Positions 51,317-59,154 of a stretch of DNA of 64,000 nt are shown here, in pieces. The number at the start of each line of letters is the position of its first letter. The stretch's first letter is position 1. Below the pieces are notes generated by a model. That model did no database searches, was not told the origin of the DNA, and saw only the letters and a list, made by a program, of their open reading frames with translations. A program made the position numbers and the translations under genes. Source of the stretch: Pedobacter sp. SYP-B3415 (GTDB taxonomy: Bacteria > Bacteroidota > Bacteroidia > Sphingobacteriales > Sphingobacteriaceae); the NCBI RefSeq assembly GCF_004138205.1, contig NZ_RXNQ01000032.1, forward strand, positions 186,001 through 250,000, read 5' to 3'.

Positions 51317-52306
51317 ATGAAAAAACAAGTAATTTTTCTGCTGGCAGCAGCGATGGGCTTTACCGCTTGTAAGCAATACAAAAAGGGCCCGGGCGATATG
51401 CTCTACAAAGTTCACAAATCAGGTAGCGGCGAAACGCTGAAAGAAGGTGATTTTGTAAAAATCAACGCAGTGGAAAAAACCGAAGGCGATTCTGTGAAAA
51501 TGAGCACCTACGACATGGAGCGTCCGTTTTATTTCCCAATCGGCAAAACCATGTTCCAGGGCGATATTACCGATGCGATCAAACAATTGCATGAAGGTGA
51601 CAGCGCAAGCTTCAAGATTAACCTGGATTCGATTGCCAAATACAGCGGACAGCCAAAACCTGCAGGTACCAAAGACAAATACACCGTATTTACTGTTAAG
51701 ATCGAAAAGGTGTTGCGCAAAGCGGCAAACGAACCTGATTCTGTGGCAGATAAAAAACGCCGCGAATTTTATGAGAAAGAGTACAAGGCCCTTGTTGCAG
51801 CTAATAAAGCTTCAGAACCGGTTAAAATCAAACAATACATTGACGACAATAATCTGAAGCCGCAAACATCTGCATCAGGTCTTCAGTATGTGATCGAATC
51901 TGCGGGAAGCGGCGCTAAAGCTGCCCCCGGCGATACCGTCATGGTAAATTACACAGGTAAGTTCCCAATGAAACGCGCCGATGGCAAATACAATATTTTT
52001 GATACCAGTGTAGAAAAAGTAGCCAAAGAGAACAACAAATACACCCCGATGAAACAGTACGGTCCGACACCGATGCTGATCGGTCAGACCATTCCGGGCT
52101 TTGACGAAGGCATGCAGCTTTTAGGCAAAGGCGGCAAAGCAGTGCTGATCATTCCATCGAAACTGGGTTACGGTGAAAATGGCTTCCAGACCATTAATCC
52201 GTTTAGCCCACTGGTATTTGAGATCGAGATCACGGATATTAAAAAACCTAAAGCAGGCGCACCTGTTGCGGCGGCTCCGGGCGCAGCACCTGCCGGCAGA
52301 CCATAA
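51317..52306 (+). CDS. FKBP-type PPIase lipoprotein with two FKBP domains
   Basis: This 329-residue protein has a lipobox FTAC (Cys16). It contains an N-terminal FKBP-like domain (DFVKINAVEKTEGDSVKMSTYDMERPFYFPIGKTMFQGDITDAIKQLHEGDSASFKI) that lacks most active-site aromatics. A C-terminal FKBP domain with QYVIESAGSGAKAAPGDTVMVNYTGKF, QTIPGFDEGMQLLGKGGKAVLIIPSKLGYGENGFQTINPFSPLVFEIEI follows, and a Pro/Ala tail. The second domain keeps the typical residues. It likely folds outer-membrane or secreted proteins at the membrane. Start at the ATG at 51317 rather than a GTG 13 codons upstream. Confidence 0.9.
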   Translation: MKKQVIFLLAAAMGFTACKQYKKGPGDMLYKVHKSGSGETLKEGDFVKINAVEKTEGDSVKMSTYDMERPFYFPIGKTMFQGDITDAIKQLHEGDSASFKINLDSIAKYSGQPKPAGTKDKYTVFTVKIEKVLRKAANEPDSVADKKRREFYEKEYKALVAANKASEPVKIKQYIDDNNLKPQTSASGLQYVIESAGSGAKAAPGDTVMVNYTGKFPMKRADGKYNIFDTSVEKVAKENNKYTPMKQYGPTPMLIGQTIPGFDEGMQLLGKGGKAVLIIPSKLGYGENGFQTINPFSPLVFEIEITDIKKPKAGAPVAAAPGAAPAGRP

Positions 52307-52325
52307 TCCAGGTCGTTCAGCACCA

Positions 52326-52367
52326 GAAAGGCACAAAGTTTCCGTAACTTTGTGCCTTTCTTTGTTT
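52326..52367 (+). terminator. Strong Rho-independent terminator
   Basis: Perfect 15-bp arms (GAAAGGCACAAAGTT and AACTTTGTGCCTTTC) with a 5-nt loop, then TTTGTTT. It separates the FKBP lipoprotein gene from tatD, which must therefore have its own start. Confidence 0.9.
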
Positions 52368-52382
52368 ACAACCCCTGTACCT

Positions 52383-53150
52383 ATGATCCTCACCGATACG
52401 CATACACATATTTATTACGAGAAAGATCCGAAGCAGAAGGCGGAACAGATGCAGCGTTGCCTGGACGCAGGCATCAGCCGTCTTTTTCTGCCCAACGTGG
52501 ATGTGGAATCGGTTGCAATGATCGATGAGATGACAGCCGCCTGGCCTGAAAACTGTTTTGCCATGGCGGGCCTGCATCCATGCGATGTGCATGAAGGGTA
52601 CCAGGAAAAGCTTGATCAGATCGAGGCAACGATCGCCCCGCGTAAAATTTATGCCATAGGCGAGATAGGTATTGATCTGCATTGGGATAAGACTACCCTC
52701 AGCATACAGGAAGATGCCTTCAGGCAGCAGATCAGGTGGGCCAAGTATCTGGACCTGCCGATCGTTATTCATTGCCGCGAGGCGTTCGATGAGGTGTTTG
52801 CGGTGCTTGATTCAGAAAGAGATGACATGCTGCGTGGCATCTTTCATTGTTTTACAGGCAATGCAGAACAGGCAGCCCGCGCCATTGACCTGAACTTTTA
52901 TCTGGGGATAGGTGGTGTAGTTACATACAAGAATTCAGGGCTGGACGCCGTTGTTGCCTTGCAGGATATGGAAAACCTTGTGCTGGAAACCGATGCGCCA
53001 TACCTTGCGCCCGTGCCACACCGCGGCAAACGCAACGAAAGCAGTTACCTTATACATGTTGCCTCGCGCATTGCCGACATCAAAGGCCTGCCACTTGAAG
53101 AAGTAGCCCGGATCACCACCGAAAACTCAAAAAAGATTTTCGGCATCTGA
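52383..53150 (+). CDS. tatD: TatD family metal-dependent hydrolase
   Basis: This 255-residue TIM-barrel protein has the amidohydrolase-like metal site TDTHTHIYYE at the N-terminus, GEIGIDLHWDKT, VIHCREAFDEV, GIFHCFTGNAEQAARAID and LETDAPYLAPVPHRGKRNES with the late Asp. TatD proteins are 3'-5' exonucleases or DNases with roles in DNA repair, and in some bacteria quality control. The start at 52383 lies just past the terminator. The open frame extends upstream but overlaps the FKBP gene, so I exclude that part. Confidence 0.93.
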   Translation: MILTDTHTHIYYEKDPKQKAEQMQRCLDAGISRLFLPNVDVESVAMIDEMTAAWPENCFAMAGLHPCDVHEGYQEKLDQIEATIAPRKIYAIGEIGIDLHWDKTTLSIQEDAFRQQIRWAKYLDLPIVIHCREAFDEVFAVLDSERDDMLRGIFHCFTGNAEQAARAIDLNFYLGIGGVVTYKNSGLDAVVALQDMENLVLETDAPYLAPVPHRGKRNESSYLIHVASRIADIKGLPLEEVARITTENSKKIFGI

Positions 53151-53375
53151 GGTGTGTGGCGGTAGAGGGGGAGCCCGTTCATAGCAGCAGCAGCCCTGCA
53201 GAATAAGCCGGATAGCAGCGGCAGCCCCCGGTTTCCGGGGCTACAGCGGATAGCCGGGCTGTCTGCACATATTTCCAGGAATCTGCCTTTCAAACCCTTT
53301 GAAGGTCTGAGCGCTGCGCGACTATGGCTCTGCAAGCCGGAAAAATTTTCTGCTCCAAAAAAAATGTGTTAATTC
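53151..53375. repeat. GC-rich intergenic element with hairpin and partial direct repeats
   Basis: The 225-bp gap has no gene. It contains a hairpin (AGCCCCCGG-TTT-CCGGGGCT, 53223-53242) flanked by near-direct repeats of GCCGGATAGCAGCGG and CAGCGGATAGCCGGG. It looks like an interspersed palindromic repeat of the REP kind, but I see only one copy here. The asparaginase start at 53376 follows without a clear promoter. Confidence 0.5.
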
Positions 53376-54416
53376 GTGTCTCAAACCAGAGCCAAATTGA
53401 CGAACATACTTATTATTTACACAGGTGGTACCATTGGCATGGTCAACGACCCCGCCACCGGTGCACTCATGCCGTTCGACTTTAAACAGATCAAAGAAAA
53501 TGTGCCGGAGCTGAGCCGGCTTGAATACAATTTGTCTGTTCATTCATTTGATCCGCTTATCGATTCCTCAAATATGACACCCGCGATCTGGGTGGAACTG
53601 GCAGAACTGATCAAACGGGAATACGATAATTATGAAGGGTTCGTTATTCTGCACGGCTCTGACACCATGTCATTTACGGCATCGGCACTAAGTTTTATGC
53701 TGGAAAACCTCAGTAAACCCGTTGTGTTTACTGGGTCGCAGCTGCCAATCGGTGAAATTCGTACAGATGCGAAGGAGAACATCATTACTGCTCTTGAGAT
53801 TGCCGCGACCCGCCAGAATGGTCTGGCTATGGTGCCGGAAGTTTGTGTTTATTTTGATTATCAGCTGTTCAGGGGGAACCGCTCTATCAAGTACAATTCT
53901 GAAAAGTTTGAAGCGTTCCGGTCGCCCAATTACCCGGTCATGGCCGAGGCGGGTGTTCACCTCAGGTTTAACCAGAATTACATCCTGCCCGTCCCTTCAT
54001 CAGCGCTCCAGCTGCAAACCAGGTTTAATCCGAATATTGGCGTGCTGAAAATGTACCCCGGCATCTCTGTCCAGGCTGTTGAAGCGATCACAGAATCGCC
54101 CGTTGAGGCGATCATTCTTGAAGCTTTCGGATCGGGAAACGTACCTACCGCGGGCTGGTTTATCGAAAGGCTGAAACGGGCCATCGACGCCGGAAAAATT
54201 ATTGTCGACATTACGCAGTGCAAAAGGGGCTCAGTACAGCTGGGCGTATATGAAACCAGCAAACAGCTGCAGGAAATCGGCGTGCTGAGCGGGTTTGATA
54301 TGACTTATGAGGCCACCGTCACGAAACTCATGTATGTGCTCGGTCTCGAGCTTCCGCTGTCTGAAACGCGCAGGTTAATTGAGACACCGCTGCGCGGGGA
54401 ACTGACACCTATGTAG
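53376..54416 (+). CDS. ansA: Type I L-asparaginase
   Basis: This 346-residue cytoplasmic protein begins with the TGGTIG signature (ILIIYTGGTIGMVNDPATGAL), whose first Thr is the nucleophile. The second signature, usually HGTDT, reads HGSDTMSFTASALSFMLENLSKPVVFTGSQLPIGE: Thr is replaced by Ser. Downstream blocks are YNSEKFEAFRSPNYPVMAEAG and LEAFGSGNVPT. It hydrolyses asparagine to aspartate. The start codon is GTG at 53376, as no ATG fits. I use ansA by family, without proof of function. Confidence 0.92.
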   Translation: MSQTRAKLTNILIIYTGGTIGMVNDPATGALMPFDFKQIKENVPELSRLEYNLSVHSFDPLIDSSNMTPAIWVELAELIKREYDNYEGFVILHGSDTMSFTASALSFMLENLSKPVVFTGSQLPIGEIRTDAKENIITALEIAATRQNGLAMVPEVCVYFDYQLFRGNRSIKYNSEKFEAFRSPNYPVMAEAGVHLRFNQNYILPVPSSALQLQTRFNPNIGVLKMYPGISVQAVEAITESPVEAIILEAFGSGNVPTAGWFIERLKRAIDAGKIIVDITQCKRGSVQLGVYETSKQLQEIGVLSGFDMTYEATVTKLMYVLGLELPLSETRRLIETPLRGELTPM

Positions 54417-54542
54417 GGTAAAAGTTCTGTAATTTGGCGTGTCTTCATTTTGACGGCTGACAAATTGGGGTAATTTTGCTTAATGGTACACGGTTTGAGC
54501 CGTCCTGTTCGAACTGGTGCCGATACCCTAACTCATAAAAAA

Positions 54543-55949
54543 ATGAAGATTGAACAGATCTATACCGGCTGTCTTGCCGAAGCGGCGTATTACATTACGA
54601 GCGGAAAAGAAGCAGCCATCATCGATCCGCTGCGTGAAGTAGATCCTTATCTGGAGAAGGCGCGGAAGGATGGCGTTGAGATCAAATACATCTTTGAAAC
54701 ACATTTTCATGCAGATTTTGTATCCGGTCATGTAGAGTTATCTGACCGTTCGGGTGCGCCCATTGTTTACGGACCGACGGCCGTAACAGGCTTTGCTGCA
54801 CATATTGCTGCCGACAGCGAAGTTTTTCGTATTGGCGACTGTACCATAGAGGTGTTGCATACACCCGGTCATACGCCTGAGTCGACAACTTATCTGCTTC
54901 GTGATGCGCAGGGCAGGCCACATTGTATTTTTACCGGCGACACGCTTTTTATAGGCGATGTCGGCCGGCCCGATCTTGCCCAGCAGGGTGAGCTGACAGA
55001 AAAGGACATGGCAGGCAATCTTTACGATTCGCTCCACGCCAAAATCCTAAGCCTCCCGGATGATGTGATCGTTTACCCGGCTCATGGTGCCGGATCGGCA
55101 TGCGGCAAAAACATGAGCAAAGAGACGTTCGACACGCTTGGTAACCAAAAGAAAGTAAATTATGCGCTCCGGGCAGAAAGCCGTGAGCAGTTTATCCGCG
55201 AGGTTACGGAAGGTATATTGCCACCTCCGCAGTACTTTGCCAAAAATGCATCTATCAACAAAACGGGGTATGACAGTCTGCAGGATGTGTTTGCAAAAGG
55301 TCTGCAACCTTTGAATCCTGCTGATTTTGAGCAACGGGCAAACGCGGTGGGTGCGCTGGTACTTGATACCCGCGACCCACAGGTTTTTGCGGCCGGTTTT
55401 ATCCCGCGGTCAATCAATATCGGCCTGAACGGCCAGTTTGCACCCTGGGTAGGTGCCCTGATTACTGATTTGCGCCAGCCATTGTTGCTGGTAACAGATG
55501 AAGGGAGGGAAGAGGAGACCATTACGCGGCTTGCCCGGGTAGGATACGACAATACGGTCGGATATCTGGAGGGCGGCTTTGCTGCCTGGGTAGTAGCAGG
55601 CAAACAGACGGACGCGATAGAATCTGTAAGTGCCGAGGCTTTTGCCGGCCGGTCAGTTAGTGAAGAGCTGCTGGCGCTGGATGTAAGAAAACCGGGTGAA
55701 TATGACGCCAGTCACCTTGACTTTACACAAAGCCGTCCGCTTGATTACCTCAATGACTGGATGCCGGAGATAGACAAACGTAAAACCTATTATATCCACT
55801 GCGCGGGTGGTTACCGCTCAATGATCGCAGCATCTATTCTGCGCTCACGGGGTGTGGAAAATGTGATCGATGTAGCGGGTGGTTATGCCGCGCTGAAGAA
55901 CACCGGTCTTCCCCGGGTGGAAGCATCATGCCAGGCAACAGGATCATAA
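54543..55949 (+). CDS. CstB-like persulfide dioxygenase with pseudo-rhodanese and rhodanese domains
   Basis: This 468-residue protein has three modules. Residues ~1-245 form a metallo-beta-lactamase-type domain (IYTGCLAEAAYYITSGKEAAIIDP, THFHADFVSGH, HTPGHTPEST, FTGDTLFIGDVGRPDL, YPAHGAGSACG) as in ETHE1/PDO enzymes. A first rhodanese-like domain (~265-365) has Asp where the catalytic Cys should be (LLLVTDEGREEE). A second rhodanese (~375-468) keeps the Cys loop HCAGGYRS. This order is that of Staphylococcus CstB, which oxidises thiol persulfides to thiosulfate. It lies 3 bp before ypdA. I start at the ATG at 54543, where family homology begins. Confidence 0.88.
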   Translation: MKIEQIYTGCLAEAAYYITSGKEAAIIDPLREVDPYLEKARKDGVEIKYIFETHFHADFVSGHVELSDRSGAPIVYGPTAVTGFAAHIAADSEVFRIGDCTIEVLHTPGHTPESTTYLLRDAQGRPHCIFTGDTLFIGDVGRPDLAQQGELTEKDMAGNLYDSLHAKILSLPDDVIVYPAHGAGSACGKNMSKETFDTLGNQKKVNYALRAESREQFIREVTEGILPPPQYFAKNASINKTGYDSLQDVFAKGLQPLNPADFEQRANAVGALVLDTRDPQVFAAGFIPRSINIGLNGQFAPWVGALITDLRQPLLLVTDEGREEETITRLARVGYDNTVGYLEGGFAAWVVAGKQTDAIESVSAEAFAGRSVSEELLALDVRKPGEYDASHLDFTQSRPLDYLNDWMPEIDKRKTYYIHCAGGYRSMIAASILRSRGVENVIDVAGGYAALKNTGLPRVEASCQATGS

Positions 55950-55952
55950 CGT

Positions 55953-56927
55953 ATGGATCAGTTTGACGTTCTTATTGTCGGGGGCGGCCCGATCGGAATG
56001 GCCTGTGCAATCGAAGCACAGAAAGCCGGGCTTAGTTACGTCGTTATTGAAAAAGGGGCGCTGGTAAACAGCCTGTTTAACTACCCGGTTTTTATGACCT
56101 TTTTTTCGACCTCGCAACGGCTTGAAATCGGCGGACTACCCTTTGTAACGATCAATCCGAAACCTAACCGGAACGAAGCCGTAGAATATTACAGGCGCGT
56201 TGCCGAGAGTTACGCTTTAAATATCAGGCTTTTCGAGAAGGTAAATTCCGTGACGAAACAGGAAGACGGCAGGTTTACTGTTGAAACATCACGAGGCCAG
56301 TATGGTGCAAGAAAGGTTGTCGTTGCGACCGGTTTTTATGATGTACCGGTGCTGATGAACATTCCCGGTGAGGAGCTGCCAAAGGTTACCCATTATTATA
56401 AAGATCCCCATTTTTATGCATTTCAGGATGTTGTGGTAGTCGGCGCCAACAATTCAGCAATTGATGCGGCGCTCGAAACCTACCGCAAGGGCGCACGGGT
56501 CACGCTCGTGATCAGGGGTAACGACATTGGACCAAACGTAAAATACTGGGTAAGGCCGGATATTGAAAACCGGATCAAAGAGGGATCTGTGCGCGCTTTG
56601 TTTGGTTCGGAACTGACTGCCGTGCGGGAAGGTGAAGCAGATATCCGCACACCTGACGGACTGGTTACGGTTAAAAACGATTTCGTAATTGCCATGACCG
56701 GTTACCATCCCGATTTTGAGATGCTGAAACGCTTCGGAATTAACCTCTCTGAAGTGCTCCGGCCAGCGTATCTCGAAAACAACATGGAGACAAATGTCCC
56801 TGGCCTTTATCTTGCCGGCGTTGTCTGCGGAGGGATGGATACACATAAGCTTTTTATTGAGAATTCGCGGGTGCACGCAGGGCTTATCATAACAGATATC
56901 CTATCACAAAGCCAGCATCACAGCTAG
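55953..56927 (+). CDS. ypdA: YpdA-type bacillithiol disulfide reductase
   Basis: This 324-residue flavoprotein has the FAD motif VLIVGGGPIGMACAIEAQKAG, the YpdA segment NYPVFMTFFSTSQRLEIGGLPF, an NAD(P)H-binding VVVVGANNSAIDAALETYRKGARVTLV and the C-terminal FAD block ETNVPGLYLAGVVCGGMDTHKLFIENSRVH. It lacks the CxxC of thioredoxin reductase. YpdA reduces bacillithiol disulfide with NADPH. It is 3 bp downstream of the CstB-like gene, so both are made together and probably cooperate in handling bacillithiol persulfides. Confidence 0.94.
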   Translation: MDQFDVLIVGGGPIGMACAIEAQKAGLSYVVIEKGALVNSLFNYPVFMTFFSTSQRLEIGGLPFVTINPKPNRNEAVEYYRRVAESYALNIRLFEKVNSVTKQEDGRFTVETSRGQYGARKVVVATGFYDVPVLMNIPGEELPKVTHYYKDPHFYAFQDVVVVGANNSAIDAALETYRKGARVTLVIRGNDIGPNVKYWVRPDIENRIKEGSVRALFGSELTAVREGEADIRTPDGLVTVKNDFVIAMTGYHPDFEMLKRFGINLSEVLRPAYLENNMETNVPGLYLAGVVCGGMDTHKLFIENSRVHAGLIITDILSQSQHHS

Positions 56928-56984
56928 CCAGATTTACGGGGCACAAACACCCCGTGCAAATTCTGCTTTTAACAGAAATTCACT

Positions 56985-56992
56985 TAAGTTTG
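56985..56992 (+). promoter_or_regulatory. TAnnTTTG promoter box for the polyprenyl synthetase gene
   Basis: TAAGTTTG, exact -7 match, 23 nt before the ATG at 57016. It drives the prenyl synthetase and likely terC 3 bp behind it. Confidence 0.55.
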
Positions 56993-57015
56993 CACACACA
57001 TTCAGACCAGCGTAC

Positions 57016-57987
57016 ATGCAGGGAATAGAACGCATCAAACAGCCCATTGCCGAAGACATTAAAGCCTTTGAAAAGAATTTCAAGGCGTCGATGCACAGCG
57101 ATGCCCCCCTGCTTGATCGCATTACACATTACATCGTTAAACAAAAAGGCAAGCAGGTACGTCCGATGTTCGTTTTTTTTGCGGCTAAACTGTGTGGCGG
57201 CATCAATGAGTCTACCCACCGCGGCGCCTCGCTGGTCGAACTGCTGCACACGGCCACGCTTGTTCATGATGATGTTGTTGACAATGCGTATGAGCGCCGT
57301 GGCTTCTTTTCCATTAACGCGCTCTGGAAGAATAAGATTGCTGTGCTGGTAGGCGATTATCTTTTGGCCAAAGGTTTACTGCTTTCTGTAAACAATAACG
57401 AACACCGCCTGTTAAAAATCGTATCTGAAGCTGTAAAGCAAATGAGCGAAGGTGAATTGCTCCAGATTGAAAAGGTGCGGCGCATGGATATCAGCGAAAC
57501 GCTGTATTTTGATGTGATCAGGCAGAAGACCGCTTCCCTGATTGCTTCATGCTGTGCCTGTGGTGCTGCGTCCGCAGGGGCGGACGATGATACGATCGAA
57601 AAAATGCGTTATTTTGGCGAGTTAGTCGGTATAGCCTTTCAGATCAAAGACGATACCTTCGATTTTGGTACAGACGATGTTGGTAAACCGCTCGGAATTG
57701 ATATCAAGGAAAAAAAGGTTACGCTTCCGCTCATCTATGCGTTGAACAGAGCGGATCGTGCAGAGAAAAAACGAATGATTAACCTGGTTAAAAATCACCG
57801 GGACGAACCTGCCAAAATACGTGAGATCATTGATTTCGTAAATAAGATGGAAGGTGTGAAGTACGCCAATGAAAAGATGCAGGATTACCAGGAGCAGGCT
57901 TTTCAAATACTTGCTATGTTTCCGCCTGGCGAAGCGCGAACTGGCCTGGAAGAACTGGTACGTTACACGACCGAGAGAAAAAAATAA
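57016..57987 (+). CDS. Polyprenyl (octaprenyl-type) diphosphate synthase
   Basis: This 323-residue trans-prenyltransferase has the first Asp-rich region HDDVVDNAYERRG, the helix DYLLAKGLLL, the LLQIEKVRRMDISETLYFDVIRQKTASL block and the second Asp-rich motif QIKDDTFDFGTDDVGKPLG. Residues before the first Asp motif are small (LLHTATLV), as in long-chain synthases, so it probably makes the side chain of menaquinone. Substrate chain length is inferred. It is followed by a TerC-type gene after 3 bp. Confidence 0.92.
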   Translation: MQGIERIKQPIAEDIKAFEKNFKASMHSDAPLLDRITHYIVKQKGKQVRPMFVFFAAKLCGGINESTHRGASLVELLHTATLVHDDVVDNAYERRGFFSINALWKNKIAVLVGDYLLAKGLLLSVNNNEHRLLKIVSEAVKQMSEGELLQIEKVRRMDISETLYFDVIRQKTASLIASCCACGAASAGADDDTIEKMRYFGELVGIAFQIKDDTFDFGTDDVGKPLGIDIKEKKVTLPLIYALNRADRAEKKRMINLVKNHRDEPAKIREIIDFVNKMEGVKYANEKMQDYQEQAFQILAMFPPGEARTGLEELVRYTTERKK

Positions 57988-57990
57988 TAC

Positions 57991-59037
57991 ATGTCGAACG
58001 AATTGCTTTTCAGTGCGGGCTTCCTTGGCCTGATCCTGATTATCCTGGTCCTTGACCTCGGACTCTTCAGTAAAAAGGAACATGCGGTCAGCCTAAAGCA
58101 GGCGGGCATAATGAGTGCCATCATGATCACGCTGGCACTGGGCTTCTATGTTTTTCTCCGTTTGGAAGGCCATCAGCTGCATGGCGTCCATGACATGACA
58201 CGCCTGATCGATGTGGTGCAGAGCCACAGGCATCCCATTACGCTCATACCAGGCGACTTCGAGGCCAGCCTGGACCTCTACCGGAAAAATCTGGGAATAG
58301 AATTTCTCACCGGTTACGTTGTTGAATACGCCCTTTCGATCGATAACATTTTTGTGATCGTGCTCATCTTCTCGGCGTTCTCTGTCGAGGAAAAATACTA
58401 TCACCGGGTTCTTTTCTGGGGTATTCTCGGTGCGATCATCATGCGGTTTATCTTCATTTTTGTGGGCGCCGCGCTGATCAGCCGCTTCGAGTGGATCCTG
58501 CTTATCTTTGGAGCTTTCCTGGTATTTACCGGTCTGAAAATGTTCTTTTCAAAAGATGATGATGAGAAGATTGATCCGGAGAATCACCCGGTTGTAAAGT
58601 GGGCCTCGAAGGTATTTGCGATCTATCCGCAGTATGAGGGGAAAAACTTCTTTGTAAGAAAAAACGGGAAAAAGATGATCACACCGCTTTTCCTGGTGTT
58701 ACTGATCGTCGAGTTTACAGATTTGTTGTTTGCGGTTGATTCAATCCCAGCCATTTTTGCAGTAACACACGATCCGTTTATCGTTTTCTTTTCAAACATT
58801 TTTGCCATCATGGGATTGCGGTCTCTGTTCTTCCTGCTGGTTAACATCATTCACCGGTTCCATTACCTGAAAACCGGCCTCGCTGTCTTGCTTACCTTTA
58901 TCGGTTTAAAAATGCTTCTGCATACCTGGCTGGATCGCTGGGGTTTCTCTACAGAACATTCACTGATCGTTATTGTGAGTATTCTCGGTTTGAGTATTCT
59001 GGCTTCGCTCGCTTTCCCGAAGAAGGTTAAAGCCTAG
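57991..59037 (+). CDS. TerC family integral membrane protein
   Basis: This 348-residue protein has about nine membrane helices. It carries the TerC pattern with charged residues in helices: GYVVEYALSIDNIFVIVLIFSAF (acidic residues for metal), ALISRFEWILLIFGAFLVFTGLKMFF and LLIVEFTDLLFAVDSIPAIFAVTHDPFIVFFSNIFAIMGLRSLF. Members of this branch (Alx/YkoY-like) move Mn or support exported metalloproteins; the tellurite link is historical. It is 3 bp from the prenyl synthetase gene. Confidence 0.93.
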   Translation: MSNELLFSAGFLGLILIILVLDLGLFSKKEHAVSLKQAGIMSAIMITLALGFYVFLRLEGHQLHGVHDMTRLIDVVQSHRHPITLIPGDFEASLDLYRKNLGIEFLTGYVVEYALSIDNIFVIVLIFSAFSVEEKYYHRVLFWGILGAIIMRFIFIFVGAALISRFEWILLIFGAFLVFTGLKMFFSKDDDEKIDPENHPVVKWASKVFAIYPQYEGKNFFVRKNGKKMITPLFLVLLIVEFTDLLFAVDSIPAIFAVTHDPFIVFFSNIFAIMGLRSLFFLLVNIIHRFHYLKTGLAVLLTFIGLKMLLHTWLDRWGFSTEHSLIVIVSILGLSILASLAFPKKVKA

Positions 59038-59154
59038 CTTTTACGCGGCCAGGCGACGCAGATTTCAGCAGAAAATTCTTAATTTCCCGGCGGTAACATA
59101 AACGGCTGCTTTCCGGCGCGAAAGTCTGATGCGCGTTTAAACCAACCTGCAATC

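Noticed and set aside
52173..52382. Upstream part of the tatD reading frame
   Set aside because: It lies inside the FKBP gene and across a strong terminator. Conserved TatD sequence begins at 52383.
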